Both the position numbers and the translations under genes were made by a program. DNA of 64,000 nucleotides, from assembly GCA_903837595.1 (NCBI GenBank), contig CAILVI010000375.1, positions 1 through 64,000 on the forward strand. Reading direction: 5' to 3'. Under the pieces are notes generated by a model. That model had not been told where the DNA came from. It saw nothing but the letters and a program-made list of their open reading frames with translations, and did not search any database. Each line of letters opens with the position of its first letter. The stretch's first letter is position 1. Positions 29,720 through 40,849 of this stretch are shown piece by piece. Source of the stretch: an uncultured Thiodictyon sp. (GTDB lineage Bacteria > Pseudomonadota > Gammaproteobacteria > Chromatiales > Chromatiaceae).

Positions 29720-31630
29720 TCAGAAGCTGTGGGTCATGCCGACCGAGAAGCCGTTCCAGTTCCCGTTCCCGCCGCCAACCCCACTGACCTTGTCGGTGGT
29801 CTGGGTGAAGAGGGCATAGGCCGCGGTACGCTTGCTGAAGTTGTAGTCATACCCAACCGAAAACACTTCCTTGCGCTTTTGGTCCATCAGCGGGGCGCCG
29901 CTGCCGGCCAGGTACTGCCCGACGACGCCCGCCTGGCAGGTGAAGCGGAAGCCAACCAGGTTCGGATCGGCGCACCGGCTCAGGTCCGCGCGGCCCCATG
30001 CAACCTTGACCGTGTTGCTGCCGAAGGCATAGGCGCCCTGGAACTGCAGGAAGTTGCCGTTCGACTTCACCGGGGCGCCATTGATGTTGTTGCGCTGCTC
30101 GTAGATACCGGTCAGGGTGAACCCGTTCCAGTCCAGCAGGCCTAAGCCAATGCGCACCTTGGTGTCGTCCTTGGCCGTCTTGTTCTGGAAGGTGAACTGG
30201 TAGTACGGGTTGTCAGCCGCGAAGTTTGATTTCCCCAAGGCCTCGTAGGCCACAGACCCGTAGAAGGGGCCGTTCTTGTAGGTGGCGGCCATTGAGTAGG
30301 CACCGGCGAAATTGGATGCCTTGTTGTCGGGCAGCCCGTTGAGCAGAATCGGGGTGGAGGCATTCTGCGGGACGGCGGCCATCGCCAACTGGAACCCGCT
30401 GAAGTTCGGGCTGATGAAGGCGATTGTGTTGTCCGCGCGGATGTCCTGGAAGCCGACCGTGCTGTTGTAGTCCGCCAGGGTATCGGCGAACAGGTCCAGG
30501 CGGGCCGTGGAGAGCTTCAGCGGGGTGTCATAACGACCCAGCATGACGGTACCCCAGTCACCCGTCAAACCGACGAAGGTGTTGCGGAAGGAGAAGCCGG
30601 AGGGGGACACGCTGGTGCCGACGCCGGCCGTGCCGCCACGGTTGCCAGTGGTCAGCGAGTAGTCGCGGTTGGCGTTGCTGATGTCCACGCCGATTTCGAT
30701 CTGGTAGATCGCCTTCAGGCCGTTGCCCAAGTCCTCGGAGCCCTTGACGCCGACGCGGGAGGCGGGGCCGTTGATGGGATTGGAGGTATCCAAGCCCCAG
30801 CCATTGTACTTCTGGCCGGCCCGGATGCTGGCGAGGGACGAGGCGCGCAGTGCCGCCGCGGCATATCCGCCCTTGCCGTTGGCGCCGACCAGCGCCAGGA
30901 TCTGGGCATTGGCCTGTGCCGTTTGCACCGCGTTGATCGAGTTGGCCTTGATGGCATTCTGGAGGTTCGCCACCTGGCCCTGCGTGTAGGTGTTCAGCGC
31001 AATGGCGCCGCCATAAATGTTGCCGAAGCCGCCGGCCTGGACGGCCGCCCACCCGGTATTCTCCGCCGCGGTCACGTTCGCCAGTTGCTGCGAGGTGAGA
31101 TTAATGACCTCTTGGCCAGCGCCCCACTGCGTACCGGTATTCGGGTTGCCATACTGCGCTGCCCCGGCGGCCGCCACGGTGGCGGCGTTAGCCGCGGTCG
31201 CACCGGCCCGGATCTGGGAGTTATAGATGCTGGCATAGGTGTTGTTATACTGCGTGCTCAGCGTCGTGACCGCCGCCGCCGATACCACGCGACTCTGCGT
31301 CAGGCCTTGCGTACCGATGCCCCCGGGAAGGAACACGCCGCCATTGACGATCGGCAGCCCACCGAGTTGAGTCTGGAGGGCGACTTGCTGGGCTGCCTGC
31401 GCCACGGCGTTAGGCGCCGTATTCTGCCCGCCGGTGCCGTAGAAGAAGCTGGCCGCATTGAACAGCGGGCTGACCGTGTTGCCAGGACGGAAATAGGTGG
31501 CGTTCTGGCTGACGTTGATGTAGTCGAGCGAGACGTTGACCTTACCGTACAGGATGGCTTCGGCAGACGCGGTGTAGGCCGGGACGGCCAGGGCGGTGGC
31601 GACCGCCAGGGTAAGAAGCTTTTTGTTCAT
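29720..31630 (-). CDS. Gram-negative general porin with a long N-terminal-side insertion
   Basis: 636 residues from the second ATG of ATGATG, six bases after GGAG (the first ATG, at 31633, is possible). Signal peptide MNKKLLTLAVATALAVPAYT-ASAEA, then the first beta strand ILYGKVNVSLDYINV. Normally a short loop follows, then RVGVKGSEDLGNGLKAIYQIE; here these are separated by about 220 Ala/Asn/Gln-rich residues (QSRVVSAAAVTTLSTQYNNT..., NLQNAIKANSINAVQTAQAN). The rest is ordinary: SFRNTFVGLTGDWGTVMLGRYDTP, strands to YALFTQTTDKVSG and a terminal Phe (FSVGMTHSF). The outer-membrane trimer role is by family; the insertion should lie at the periplasmic turn or in an external loop. Confidence 0.9.
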   Translation of the reverse strand: MNKKLLTLAVATALAVPAYTASAEAILYGKVNVSLDYINVSQNATYFRPGNTVSPLFNAASFFYGTGGQNTAPNAVAQAAQQVALQTQLGGLPIVNGGVFLPGGIGTQGLTQSRVVSAAAVTTLSTQYNNTYASIYNSQIRAGATAANAATVAAAGAAQYGNPNTGTQWGAGQEVINLTSQQLANVTAAENTGWAAVQAGGFGNIYGGAIALNTYTQGQVANLQNAIKANSINAVQTAQANAQILALVGANGKGGYAAAALRASSLASIRAGQKYNGWGLDTSNPINGPASRVGVKGSEDLGNGLKAIYQIEIGVDISNANRDYSLTTGNRGGTAGVGTSVSPSGFSFRNTFVGLTGDWGTVMLGRYDTPLKLSTARLDLFADTLADYNSTVGFQDIRADNTIAFISPNFSGFQLAMAAVPQNASTPILLNGLPDNKASNFAGAYSMAATYKNGPFYGSVAYEALGKSNFAADNPYYQFTFQNKTAKDDTKVRIGLGLLDWNGFTLTGIYEQRNNINGAPVKSNGNFLQFQGAYAFGSNTVKVAWGRADLSRCADPNLVGFRFTCQAGVVGQYLAGSGAPLMDQKRKEVFSVGYDYNFSKRTAAYALFTQTTDKVSGVGGGNGNWNGFSVGMTHSF

Positions 31631-31702
31631 CATGATCTCCGCTGTTGTGGATTCAGCAACAAGGACTGCATAAACCTAACGCAATCGCGCTTAGCAGGGC
31701 GA

Positions 31703-31731
31703 ACTATAGACGACGCCGGGGAGGTTTGCAA
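31703..31731 (-). promoter_or_regulatory. Sigma-70 promoter for the porin gene
   Basis: On the minus strand TTGCAA (31731-31726), a 17-bp spacer, then TATAGT (31708-31703), about 73 bp before the porin start. Confidence 0.65.
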
Positions 31732-32046
31732 CAGTGTCGAGAAAAAAAAGAGACACCAAGAGCGACTGTTGCGTTTTCGACTCACTCGGTGCCAGGTGTC
31801 CGGTCGGCTCGGGTTGCGCGGTCCCCGCCGCGAAGGGCGCGGCAGCCGGGCCGGTGCTGCAAAGATCGTTGACGGCTTGCGTGGCAAGACCGGTAGCATG
31901 CTTTGCACCGCCGGCCCGTTCCGATCGGCGGGCAATTTGTAACCCATTGAATAATTGATGATGCCTAGTTGGCCCGCCGTTTGCGTCAGGGTCCCTACAT
32001 GCAAGACGCGACCCCCTGCGCGGTCGCCCACCCGAGGGGAGAGACG
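31732..32046. other. Intergenic region between porin and hup operon
   Basis: No gene is seen. It must carry the promoter of hupS. I find no sigma-54 site with correct spacing. A GCCCG...CGGGC palindrome lies at about 31914-31933. Confidence 0.45.
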
Positions 32047-33179
32047 ATGCCGACCACCGAGACCTTCTATGAGGTCATGCGGCGCCAGGGGATCACCCGC
32101 CGCAGTTTCCTCAAGTTCTGTAGCCTGACCGCCACGGCCCTGGGTCTGGGGCCGGCCGCGGCCGACCAGTTGGTGCAGGCGATGCAGACCAAGCCGCGCC
32201 TCCCGGTGCTGTGGCTCCATGGGTTGGAGTGTACCTGTTGCTCTGAGTCCTTCATCCGCTCGGCCCACCCCCTGGTCAAGGACGTGGTGCTGTCGATGAT
32301 CTCGCTCGACTATGACGACACCATCATGGCCGCCTCCGGGCACCAGGCCGAGGCGATCCTCACGGAGATCCGGGCGAAGTACAAAGGCAACTACATCCTG
32401 GCGGTGGAGGGCAACGCGCCGCTCAACCAGGACGGCATGTCCTGCTTCATTGCCGGTCGGCCCTTCATGGAGCAGCTCAAGGAGGCGGCGGCGGACTGCA
32501 AGGCGATCATCTCTTGGGGCACCTGTGCCTCCTGGGGGTGCGTCCAGGCGGCCCACCCCAACCCGACCCAGGCGGTCCCGATTCATAAGGTCATCCACGA
32601 CAAGCCCATCATCAAGGTCCCGGGCTGCCCGCCGATCGCGGAGGTCATGACCGCGGTCGTGGCCTACCTACTGACCTTTGAGCGCATCCCCGAACTGGAC
32701 CGCCAGGGCCGGCCCAAGATGTTCTACGGCCAGCGTATCCACGATAAGTGTTATCGCCGACCCCACTTCGACGCCGGTCAGTTTGTCGAGTCGTGGGACG
32801 ACGAGGGGGCGCGGCGCGGCTACTGTCTCTATAAGATGGGCTGCAAGGGGCCGACGACCTACAACGCCTGCTCCACCGTGCGTTGGAACGACGGCGTTTC
32901 CTTCCCGATCCAGTCCGGGCACGGGTGCATCGGCTGCTCCGAGGACGGCTTCTGGGACAAGGGCAGTTTCTATGACCATGTAACCGAAACCCGCGTCTTC
33001 GGCGTCGAGCTCAACGCCGATCGCGTGGGCCTGGCCGCGGCCGGCACCGTGGGGGCCGCGGTGGCGGCCCACGCGGTGGCCTCTGCCGTCAAGCGGGCCC
33101 GCAAGCCGGGCGAATTCGGTGACAGCGCGCCCGGTGAGGGCAGTGGCGATCAGGCCAAGAACCAGACAGGTGAGCGTTC

Positions 33180-33183
<4 letters not shown>
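32047..33183 (+). CDS. hupS: Uptake [NiFe]-hydrogenase small subunit
   Basis: 378 residues from the ATG at 32047, which follows an AGGGGAGAG site. The twin-arginine signal [20 protein letters not shown] directs export of the folded heterodimer. The iron-sulfur ligands are visible as [14 protein letters not shown] (proximal cluster), [16 protein letters not shown], and C-terminal [25 protein letters not shown] and [16 protein letters not shown]-terminal hydrophobic helix ([19 protein letters not shown]) anchors it in the membrane beside cytochrome b HupC. It is the membrane-bound group 1 enzyme that feeds electrons from H2 to quinone. It overlaps hupL by 4 bp. Confidence 0.97.
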
Positions 33184-34970
<1,787 letters not shown>

Positions 34971-35020
34971 GCAGTGGGGACATCTGCCCTCTTATTCATC
35001 AGTTGCGGAGATCTGTACCC

Positions 35021-35713
35021 ATGAGTACCGCCGTCCCCACTGTCAAGCGCACCGCGGTCTATGTCTATGAGGCGCCGCTGCGCGCCTGGCATTGGATCAG
35101 TGCCCTGTCGATCACCATCCTGGCCGTGACCGGGTATCTGATCGGCAATCCATTGCCGACCCTGTCCGGGGAGGCCAGCGATCATTACCTGATGGGCTAT
35201 ATCCGCTTTGCCCACTTCGCCGCCGCCTATGTCTTTGCCGTCGGTTTCATCTTCCGGCTCTATTGGGCCATGGTCGGTAATCGCTGGTCGCACCAGCTAT
35301 TCACCTTGCCGGTCTGGCGCCGCAGCTTCTGGAGTGAGCTCTGGCACGAGGTGCGCTGGTACGCCTTTCTGGAGAAGGAGCCGCGCAAATATATCGGCCA
35401 CAATCCGCTGGCCCACCTGTTCATGGTGGTCATCATCACCGTTGGCGGCATCGTGATGATTTTCACGGGCTTTGCACTCTACTCGGAAGGGGCCGGGCTC
35501 GGGAGTTGGCAGGACCGCTGGTTCGGTTGGGTCATTCCCTTCGTCGGCCAGAGTCAGGATGTGCGCATGTGGCACCACTGGGGGATGTGGGTCATAGGCA
35601 TCTTTGTCATGCTGCACGTCTATACCGCCATCCGCGAGGACATCCTCTCCCGCCAGAGCCTGATCAGTACCATGGTCAGCGGCTGGCGGATGTTCAAGGA
35701 CGACCGCCCGTAG
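35021..35713 (+). CDS. hupC: Hydrogenase b-type cytochrome subunit
   Basis: 230 residues from the ATG at 35021. Four hydrophobic helices can be seen (ALSITILAVTGYLIG, FAAAYVFAVGFIFRLYWAMV, LFMVVIITVGGIVMIFTGFAL, WGMWVIGIFVMLHVYTAI), with haem-ligand His in LRAWHWIS, RFAHFAAAYVF, RMWHHWGMW and MLHVYTA. This di-haem subunit links HupSL to the quinone pool. The stop codon lies inside a REP element, so the element defines the end of the protein (GWRMFKDDRP). Confidence 0.94.
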   Translation: MSTAVPTVKRTAVYVYEAPLRAWHWISALSITILAVTGYLIGNPLPTLSGEASDHYLMGYIRFAHFAAAYVFAVGFIFRLYWAMVGNRWSHQLFTLPVWRRSFWSELWHEVRWYAFLEKEPRKYIGHNPLAHLFMVVIITVGGIVMIFTGFALYSEGAGLGSWQDRWFGWVIPFVGQSQDVRMWHHWGMWVIGIFVMLHVYTAIREDILSRQSLISTMVSGWRMFKDDRP

Positions 35714-35739
35714 GGGCGGGTTTCAAACCCGCCCCTACG
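35710..35739. repeat. REP element at the 3' end of hupC
   Basis: GTAGGGGCGGG-TTTCAAA-CCCGCCCCTAC-G. It supplies the TAG stop of hupC. It belongs to the same family as the elements in the RAYT gene. A second inverted motif, GGGGCATGCGCCCCGTCC with a partner GGACGGGGCCAATGCCCC near 35831-35848, fills the rest of the hupC-hupD gap. Confidence 0.9.
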
Positions 35740-35866
35740 CGGGGCGGGGCATGCGCCCCGTCCCGAACGTTTGAATTCCGCCATCACACCGTAGGCCCAC
35801 TGCTTTGCAATCGGCACCTAAACATTCCGGACGGGGCCAATGCCCCGTACGGCTCGGGCACACGCG

Positions 35867-36496
35867 ATGAATGAGCCACCCAACATATTGATTCTGGGCA
35901 TCGGCAACGTCCTCTGGGCCGATGAAGGATTCGGGGTGCGGGCGGTGGAGGCGCTGGCTGGCCGCTACCGCTTCGGCCCCAACGTCCGGCTGCTCGACGG
36001 TGGTACCCAGGGGATCTATCTGGTCGATCAGGTACGGTGGACCGACGTGCTGGTGGTCTTCGACGCGGTGGACTACGGATTGCCACCCGGCACCCTCAAG
36101 CGGGTGGAGGGGGCCGAGGTGCCCCGCTTCCTGGGGGCCAAGAAAATGAGCCTGCACCAGACCGGGTTCCAGGAAGTGCTGGCGCTGGCAGACTTGCTGG
36201 GAGAATATCCGCAACACCTGTTGCTGATCGGCGTCCAGCCGGTGGAACTGGATGACTTTGGCGGCAGTTTGCGGCCGCCCGTCAAGGCCTGCATCTTCCC
36301 CGCCATTGAACTGGCCCTCGAGTTCCTCGCGGGCTTCGGGGTCCATGGCGAGCCGCTCGATGGCAACCCCGGGCGCTTGGTGGATCTCCCCGATCCGGCC
36401 TTGAGCCTGGACGCCTACGAGTCCGGTCGTCCCAGCGAGGCCACGGCCTGTCGGGTGGGCGACCCGCGGGTGCTGGCGGCGTTCGGGGGAGCATGA
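35867..36496 (+). CDS. hupD: Hydrogenase maturation endopeptidase
   Basis: 209 residues from the ATG at 35867 (MNEPPNILILGIGNVLWADE). The nickel-sensing residues of the HyaD/HybD family are in place: Glu in WADEGFGVRAVE, Asp in VVFDAVDYGLPPG and His in SLHQTGFQEVLALA. It cuts the 15-residue tail off HupL after nickel insertion. Its C-terminus overlaps hupF. Confidence 0.94.
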   Translation: MNEPPNILILGIGNVLWADEGFGVRAVEALAGRYRFGPNVRLLDGGTQGIYLVDQVRWTDVLVVFDAVDYGLPPGTLKRVEGAEVPRFLGAKKMSLHQTGFQEVLALADLLGEYPQHLLLIGVQPVELDDFGGSLRPPVKACIFPAIELALEFLAGFGVHGEPLDGNPGRLVDLPDPALSLDAYESGRPSEATACRVGDPRVLAAFGGA

Positions 36497-36792
36497 TGTG
36501 TATCGGCGTGCCGATGCAGGTCATTGAGGCCGGCCCCCACTGGGCCTGGTGCCAGGGTTCCGGCGATGCGGTCCAGGTCGACACGCGGCTGGTCGGGGAG
36601 CAGCGCCTGGGCGCCTGGCTGCTGGTGTTCCAGGGTGCGGCGCGGGAGGTGTTGAGCGAGCCCCGCGCCCGACTGGTGCTGGATGCCCTGGCGGCACTGA
36701 GCGCGGCGGCGGCCGGCGATCCATTCGACCACCTGTTCCCCGACCTGGTGGGGCGGGAGCCCCAGTTGCCGGAGTTCCTGCGCGAGCCCTGA
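36496..36792 (+). CDS. hupF: HupF/HypC-family hydrogenase chaperone
   Basis: 98 residues starting MCIGVPMQVIEAG; the invariant Cys2 after Met is needed for function, so the ATG at 36496 is preferred over the one at 36493, which would bury it. The small beta-barrel and the C-terminal helical part (DPFDHLFPDLVGREPQLPEF) fit HupF, which protects the large subunit during maturation, particularly under oxygen. It overlaps hupD. Confidence 0.92.
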   Translation: MCIGVPMQVIEAGPHWAWCQGSGDAVQVDTRLVGEQRLGAWLLVFQGAAREVLSEPRARLVLDALAALSAAAAGDPFDHLFPDLVGREPQLPEFLREP

Positions 36793-36852
36793 AGGGGCAC
36801 CCCGGGATTCGCTCGTGCCACTCCGCAAGGTCCACGTGGCCCGCAGAACAAA

Positions 36853-36955
36853 TGGACAGGATTAACAGGATTTCGCAGGATTTACAGGATTATCGATTAC
36901 ACGAGTTGCGATCTTGTTATCCTGTGAATCCTGCAAAATCCTGTTAATCCTGTCT
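36853..36955. repeat. Intergenic inverted repeat of the GGACAGGATTAACAGGAT type, copy 2
   Basis: TGGACAGGATTAACAGGATT.. at the left and ..CCTGTTAATCCTGTCTA at the right, with internal CAGGAT units. It is closely similar to 5916-6020. It sits between hupF and hupH. Confidence 0.88.
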
Positions 36956-37062
36956 ATTTTTCACCGATTGGCACGACCCTCAATGACTGGCTACCGGCCT
37001 TTCGCGCGTCGGTCTGAGACGAAGCCGCGTTAGACCAATTGCTTTCTCCACTGAGTTCACCT

Positions 37063-37920
37063 ATGCACCAGATCCAGAACCCCATGGGCCTCGTCGGTCC
37101 CGGTACCCAGCCGGCGGAGGAGGACGGGGCGGCGCTCGACTACCTACCCATGCCCAAGACGATGGGGACCTATTCGCCGCCCAACCTGCCCGAGCCGGAG
37201 GTCCTGCCTGCCTTTGGTCCGGCCCTGGCGCTGCTGGCGCGGCTCCAACTCATACTCGCCGCCCAGCGGGTCGCGGACCCGCCGGTGGTGCTGGACCTGT
37301 CGATGCTGGATGCCGGTAACCGCGAATTTCTGGAGCAGACGCTCGGTGATGGTGAGGTCAGCGCCTTGATCACCGGTCGTGGGGCCGGGCGGGTCCAGGA
37401 GACCCGGCTGGCCGGGGTCTGGTGGGTGCGCTTGGTCGGTGTCGATGGGGCCGCGGGGCCGGTTCATCTGGAGGTAGCGGACCTGCCCGCCCTGGTGCGG
37501 GCCGCCGCCTTGCACGCCGCAGCGGACCAGGCACCGATCCCCGATCCGCGGCCCGCGGGTGTGATGAATGCCCCCGGCGTACTGGCGGAGGTCAACGCCC
37601 AGGTCGCCGGCCGTCAAGGCGGTGCGCCGCCGCACATCGTGAATCTGACCCTGTTGCCCCAGACCCCCGAGGATCTGAGTTGTCTCGCGGCCAGCCTGGG
37701 TACCGGGCCGGTGACCCTGCTCTCCAGCGGTTATGGCAACTGTCGGGTCACCGCCACCGCGGTGCGCCATTGCTGGCGGGTGCAGCACTACAACTCGCAG
37801 GACGTGCTGATCCTCGATTCCATCGAGATCACCGAGGTGCCGGTGGCGGTGCTGGCGGCCCAGGAAGATCTGGACGACAGCGCGCAGCGCCTGGCCGAGA
37901 TCTTGGAAGCCTTGTTCTAG
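37063..37920 (+). CDS. hupH: HupH/HyaF-type hydrogenase expression protein
   Basis: 285 residues from the ATG at 37063. The N-terminal region has PMPKTMGTYSPPNLPEPE, and the C-terminal HupH domain has the SGYGNCRVTATAVRHCWRVQHYNSQDVLILDSIEITEVP signature. These proteins act in assembly of the small subunit or in protecting maturation in oxygen. In other bacteria hupG and rubredoxin-like hupI lie next to it; here they are absent and a repeat occupies the gap. Confidence 0.92.
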   Translation: MHQIQNPMGLVGPGTQPAEEDGAALDYLPMPKTMGTYSPPNLPEPEVLPAFGPALALLARLQLILAAQRVADPPVVLDLSMLDAGNREFLEQTLGDGEVSALITGRGAGRVQETRLAGVWWVRLVGVDGAAGPVHLEVADLPALVRAAALHAAADQAPIPDPRPAGVMNAPGVLAEVNAQVAGRQGGAPPHIVNLTLLPQTPEDLSCLAASLGTGPVTLLSSGYGNCRVTATAVRHCWRVQHYNSQDVLILDSIEITEVPVAVLAAQEDLDDSAQRLAEILEALF

Positions 37921-37964
37921 TCTGGTCCGCGGCGCGCCCCGTCCCAATACCCTGAGGCCCTGCC

Positions 37965-39224
37965 ATGTCCCCCGCCCAAGCTACCTTCTACCACCTGAGC
38001 GTCGCCCTGGCGGTTGGGCTGCTGATCGGGATTGAGCGCGGTTGGTCGGAGCGTGATGAAGAGGATGGCACCCGGGTCGCGGGGGTCCGGACCTTTGCGC
38101 TCATCGGTTTGCTGGGCGGCTCGGCGACGCTGGTGGCGCCGCCCTTGGGGACATGGCTGACGGCCCTGGGGCTGATTGGGCTCGCGCTACTCTTCGCTAC
38201 CGCCCATGCGATCCGCGCCCGCAGCCGACCGGATCACATCGGGATCACGGTCCCGGTGGCGGGGCTGCTGACCTTTGTGCTGGGCGCGCTGGCCGCCTCG
38301 GGCCAGGTCGCCGTGGCTGCCGCCGGGGCGGTAGTCGCCGCCGTGCTGCTGAGTGCAAAACCGGTCCTGCACCATTGGCTCACCACCCTTCAGCGCCAGG
38401 AACTGGCCGCCGGGCTCCAGTTGCTGCTGCTGTCGGTGGTCGTCCTGCCGTTGTTGCCGAATCAGGGCTATGGCCCGTGGCAGGCGCTCAATCCCTATCG
38501 CATCTGGTGGATGGTGGTCCTGATCGCGGCCATGTCCTTCGTCGGCTACTTTGCGGTGAAGGAAGCGGGAGCCCGCAAAGGGGCCGTCTTCACCGGGATC
38601 TTTGCCGGCCTGGCCTCGTCCACGGCCCTGACCCTGCACTTCTCCCGCCTGGCCCGCAGCCAGCCGGACTTGAGCCCCATGCTCGCCACCGGCATCCTGC
38701 TCGCCTGCGGTACCATGTTCCCGCGCATGGCCCTGGTCTTGGCGGTGGCGGCCCCCAGCGCGCTGCTGCCGGCCCTGCTCCCCTTGGGTCTGATGACGCT
38801 CGTGGTCTATGGGGCGGCGTTCTACCAATGGTGGACCGCGGGCGACTCACCGGCAGCGGCCGCCACCACCCTGACCAACCCCTTGGAGCTGACGGCGGCC
38901 ATCGGCTTCGGCGCCTTTCTGGCCCTGATCATGGTCCTGGCCAAGTGGGTCGAGGGCTGGCTTGGCAGCGCCGGGGTGCTGGCCCTGGCGGCGGCCTCGG
39001 GCATTGCGGACGTGGATGCCATTACCCTGTCACTGGCCGGAATGACGGGTCTCACCCTGCAAACCGTGGTCACCGGCATCATCATCGCGGCGGCGACCAA
39101 CTCACTGGTCAAAGGCGCGATGGCGACCATCATCAGCGGCCGGCGACTGGGGGCGAGCGTGGCCCTGCCACTGGTGGGCGCGGCCGTGGTGGGCCCGCTC
39201 GCGGTGTGGATCACGCTCTGGTGA
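37965..39224 (+). CDS. MgtC/SapB-domain plus DUF4010 membrane protein
   Basis: 419 residues and about twelve hydrophobic segments. The N-terminal third is MgtC-like, with LSVALAVGLLIGIERGWSERDEEDGTRVAGVRTFALIGLLGG. The remainder is DUF4010 (YFAVKEAGARKGAVFTGIFAGLASSTALTLHFSRLAR, ...GIADVDAITLSLAGMT...TNSLVKGAMA). The family is membrane-bound with no proven transport substrate. It lies 44 bp after hupH and could be read in the same transcript, but there is no known link to hydrogenase. Confidence 0.88.
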   Translation: MSPAQATFYHLSVALAVGLLIGIERGWSERDEEDGTRVAGVRTFALIGLLGGSATLVAPPLGTWLTALGLIGLALLFATAHAIRARSRPDHIGITVPVAGLLTFVLGALAASGQVAVAAAGAVVAAVLLSAKPVLHHWLTTLQRQELAAGLQLLLLSVVVLPLLPNQGYGPWQALNPYRIWWMVVLIAAMSFVGYFAVKEAGARKGAVFTGIFAGLASSTALTLHFSRLARSQPDLSPMLATGILLACGTMFPRMALVLAVAAPSALLPALLPLGLMTLVVYGAAFYQWWTAGDSPAAAATTLTNPLELTAAIGFGAFLALIMVLAKWVEGWLGSAGVLALAAASGIADVDAITLSLAGMTGLTLQTVVTGIIIAAATNSLVKGAMATIISGRRLGASVALPLVGAAVVGPLAVWITLW

Positions 39225-39231
39225 GGTGAGT

Positions 39232-39248
39232 GGTCCGCACCGCGGACC
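39232..39248. terminator. Short GC hairpin after the MgtC/DUF4010 gene
   Basis: GGTCCGC-ACC-GCGGACC, a 7-bp stem with no T-run. The rest of the 311-bp gap up to 39535 has no gene I can support. Confidence 0.35.
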
Positions 39249-39535
39249 CTTGTACGGGCTTGAACCCTCTGCGGTTCGCCACTACGTGCGGGGAGCTGCC
39301 CGCGCGGGCGGCCGGTGCGCGTCGGACGGGGTTAAGCAAACCGTCACAGCGGCCATCTAGACTCCGCGTATTGATCTACGCTCAGGTTCGTTGCTGCCTC
39401 GTCCTTCCCGATGCCCCGCTGCGTGGGCGTCGGACCCTTGCCGCTCCTGACCCCGATAGCCGTGCGGCCCCGTCGCGGGCGCTCGACGCGCTGATCAGAA
39501 GGGTCGGGATCCCTCAACCGACGGAGGAATCCCCG

Positions 39536-40849
39536 GTGTATATCCCTCAGCAACTTGCAAGCCAGGTATTGTCAACCTGGGTCCGACCCCAACGCGGCCC
39601 GCGCGCCGCACTCCCCTGGCCGCGGTGCACGGCCGGCTCCCTGTCTGATCTTTTTGCACTGTCTGAGCAGGCGCTGCATCTGCCGCGCTACCCGCATTAC
39701 GGGTCCGGCGAGGCGCTGGTCGGCGACTACCAGTATTTCTTTCTGCGCGGCGAGCGCTACCGCAGCTGCCAGGCCGCCCGTTTCCTGCTCTTTGGCGGGG
39801 ACTTCATCACCCTCGCGGACCAGGGTGCGGTGCATCTGGCCGCTGACATCTCCGCTTACTGGAGCGGCTTTTTTCGTGAGCATTTTGCCGGGCAGATCGG
39901 CGCCATACTGCGCTATGCCGGCCCCACCGACTATCGCCATCGGGTCGTCGAGCACCCGCACCTGCGCGTGGTCTCGCCGCACCCATTCGACAGCGCGCAC
40001 ATCCCCGCCGAGCGGTTTTATCTGGACGACCCGACGCTCGCGGTGCGCCTGAACGACAAGGGCCGACTGCACGAGTTGACCGAGCGGGTCCCGCGCCATG
40101 AGCGCCTGAGTCCCGAGTCCTTCGCCCAGGGCCGGTGGCGGGAGCGGTGGTCGCTGCCGTTCGTGGTCAAGCTGACCGAACCCTGCGGCGGGGGCGACGG
40201 GGTGGCGCTGTGCCGCTACGAGCGCGACCTGCTGGAGGCCAGCCATCGCTTTGCCGGCCGCCCGTTGAAGATTGAACAGTACCTGCAAGACATCCGCAAC
40301 AACTTCAACGTCCAACTCCAGATCGCACCGGATGGTGAGATCTCCTACATCGGCGGTTCGGTGCAGCGGGTGGTGGACGGTGCCTACGCCGGCAACTGCA
40401 TCGACCCCCAATGGGTGCCGCCGGCCGCGGTGGCGGCGGTCTGCGATCAGGCGGCACGCGCCGCCGCCGCGCTGCGCTGGCATGGGGTCTGCGGCCTGGA
40501 CCTGATCGAGGACGGGGCCGGCGAGGTCTGGCTGATCGACCCCAATTTCCGGCTCAATGGGTCCACGCCCTTCTTTCTCTTGGGGGACTATCTCACCGAC
40601 CGCCACCGCCGACCCCAACTCAGCACCGGCTACTTCTGCTATCCTGGCACCCCGGCGGAGCTGTTCGACCGCTTCCACCGGGAGATCCACCGCGGCACCC
40701 TGGTCCCGGTCGGGGCCCACTACGACGCCCGTGAGGATGGGTGTACGCGCCTGTATGCCGCGGTGGTCAGCGATGACGACCCGCAGCGCCATGCCGGGCT
40801 GCTGCGCGCCTTCGCCGCCAAGCAACTGCTATCGGGAATCGGACTGTGA
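39536..40849 (+). CDS. ATP-grasp enzyme of unknown product
   Basis: 437 residues from the GTG at 39536, which has GGAGG nine bases upstream; the open frame before it is not protein-like. The ATP-grasp core is seen from about residue 200: PFVVKLTEPCGGGDGVALCRYE (nucleotide-binding Lys and Gly loop), PLKIEQYLQDIRNNFNVQLQI, and GLDLIEDGAGEVWLIDPNFRLNGST with the metal ligands. ATP-grasp enzymes join a carboxylate to an amine or thiol through an acyl-phosphate. The N-terminal 190 residues are unfamiliar (HYGSGEALVGDYQYFFLRGERYRSCQAARFLLFGGDFITLADQGAV). Its stop overlaps the start of the amidohydrolase gene, so the two should act together. Confidence 0.8.
   Translation: MYIPQQLASQVLSTWVRPQRGPRAALPWPRCTAGSLSDLFALSEQALHLPRYPHYGSGEALVGDYQYFFLRGERYRSCQAARFLLFGGDFITLADQGAVHLAADISAYWSGFFREHFAGQIGAILRYAGPTDYRHRVVEHPHLRVVSPHPFDSAHIPAERFYLDDPTLAVRLNDKGRLHELTERVPRHERLSPESFAQGRWRERWSLPFVVKLTEPCGGGDGVALCRYERDLLEASHRFAGRPLKIEQYLQDIRNNFNVQLQIAPDGEISYIGGSVQRVVDGAYAGNCIDPQWVPPAAVAAVCDQAARAAAALRWHGVCGLDLIEDGAGEVWLIDPNFRLNGSTPFFLLGDYLTDRHRRPQLSTGYFCYPGTPAELFDRFHREIHRGTLVPVGAHYDAREDGCTRLYAAVVSDDDPQRHAGLLRAFAAKQLLSGIGL

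Noticed and set aside
31878..31900. Sigma-54 promoter (TGGCAAGACCGGTAGCATGC) before hupS
   Set aside because: The distance between the GG and GC elements is one base too long, and the -12 part lacks the TTGC form.
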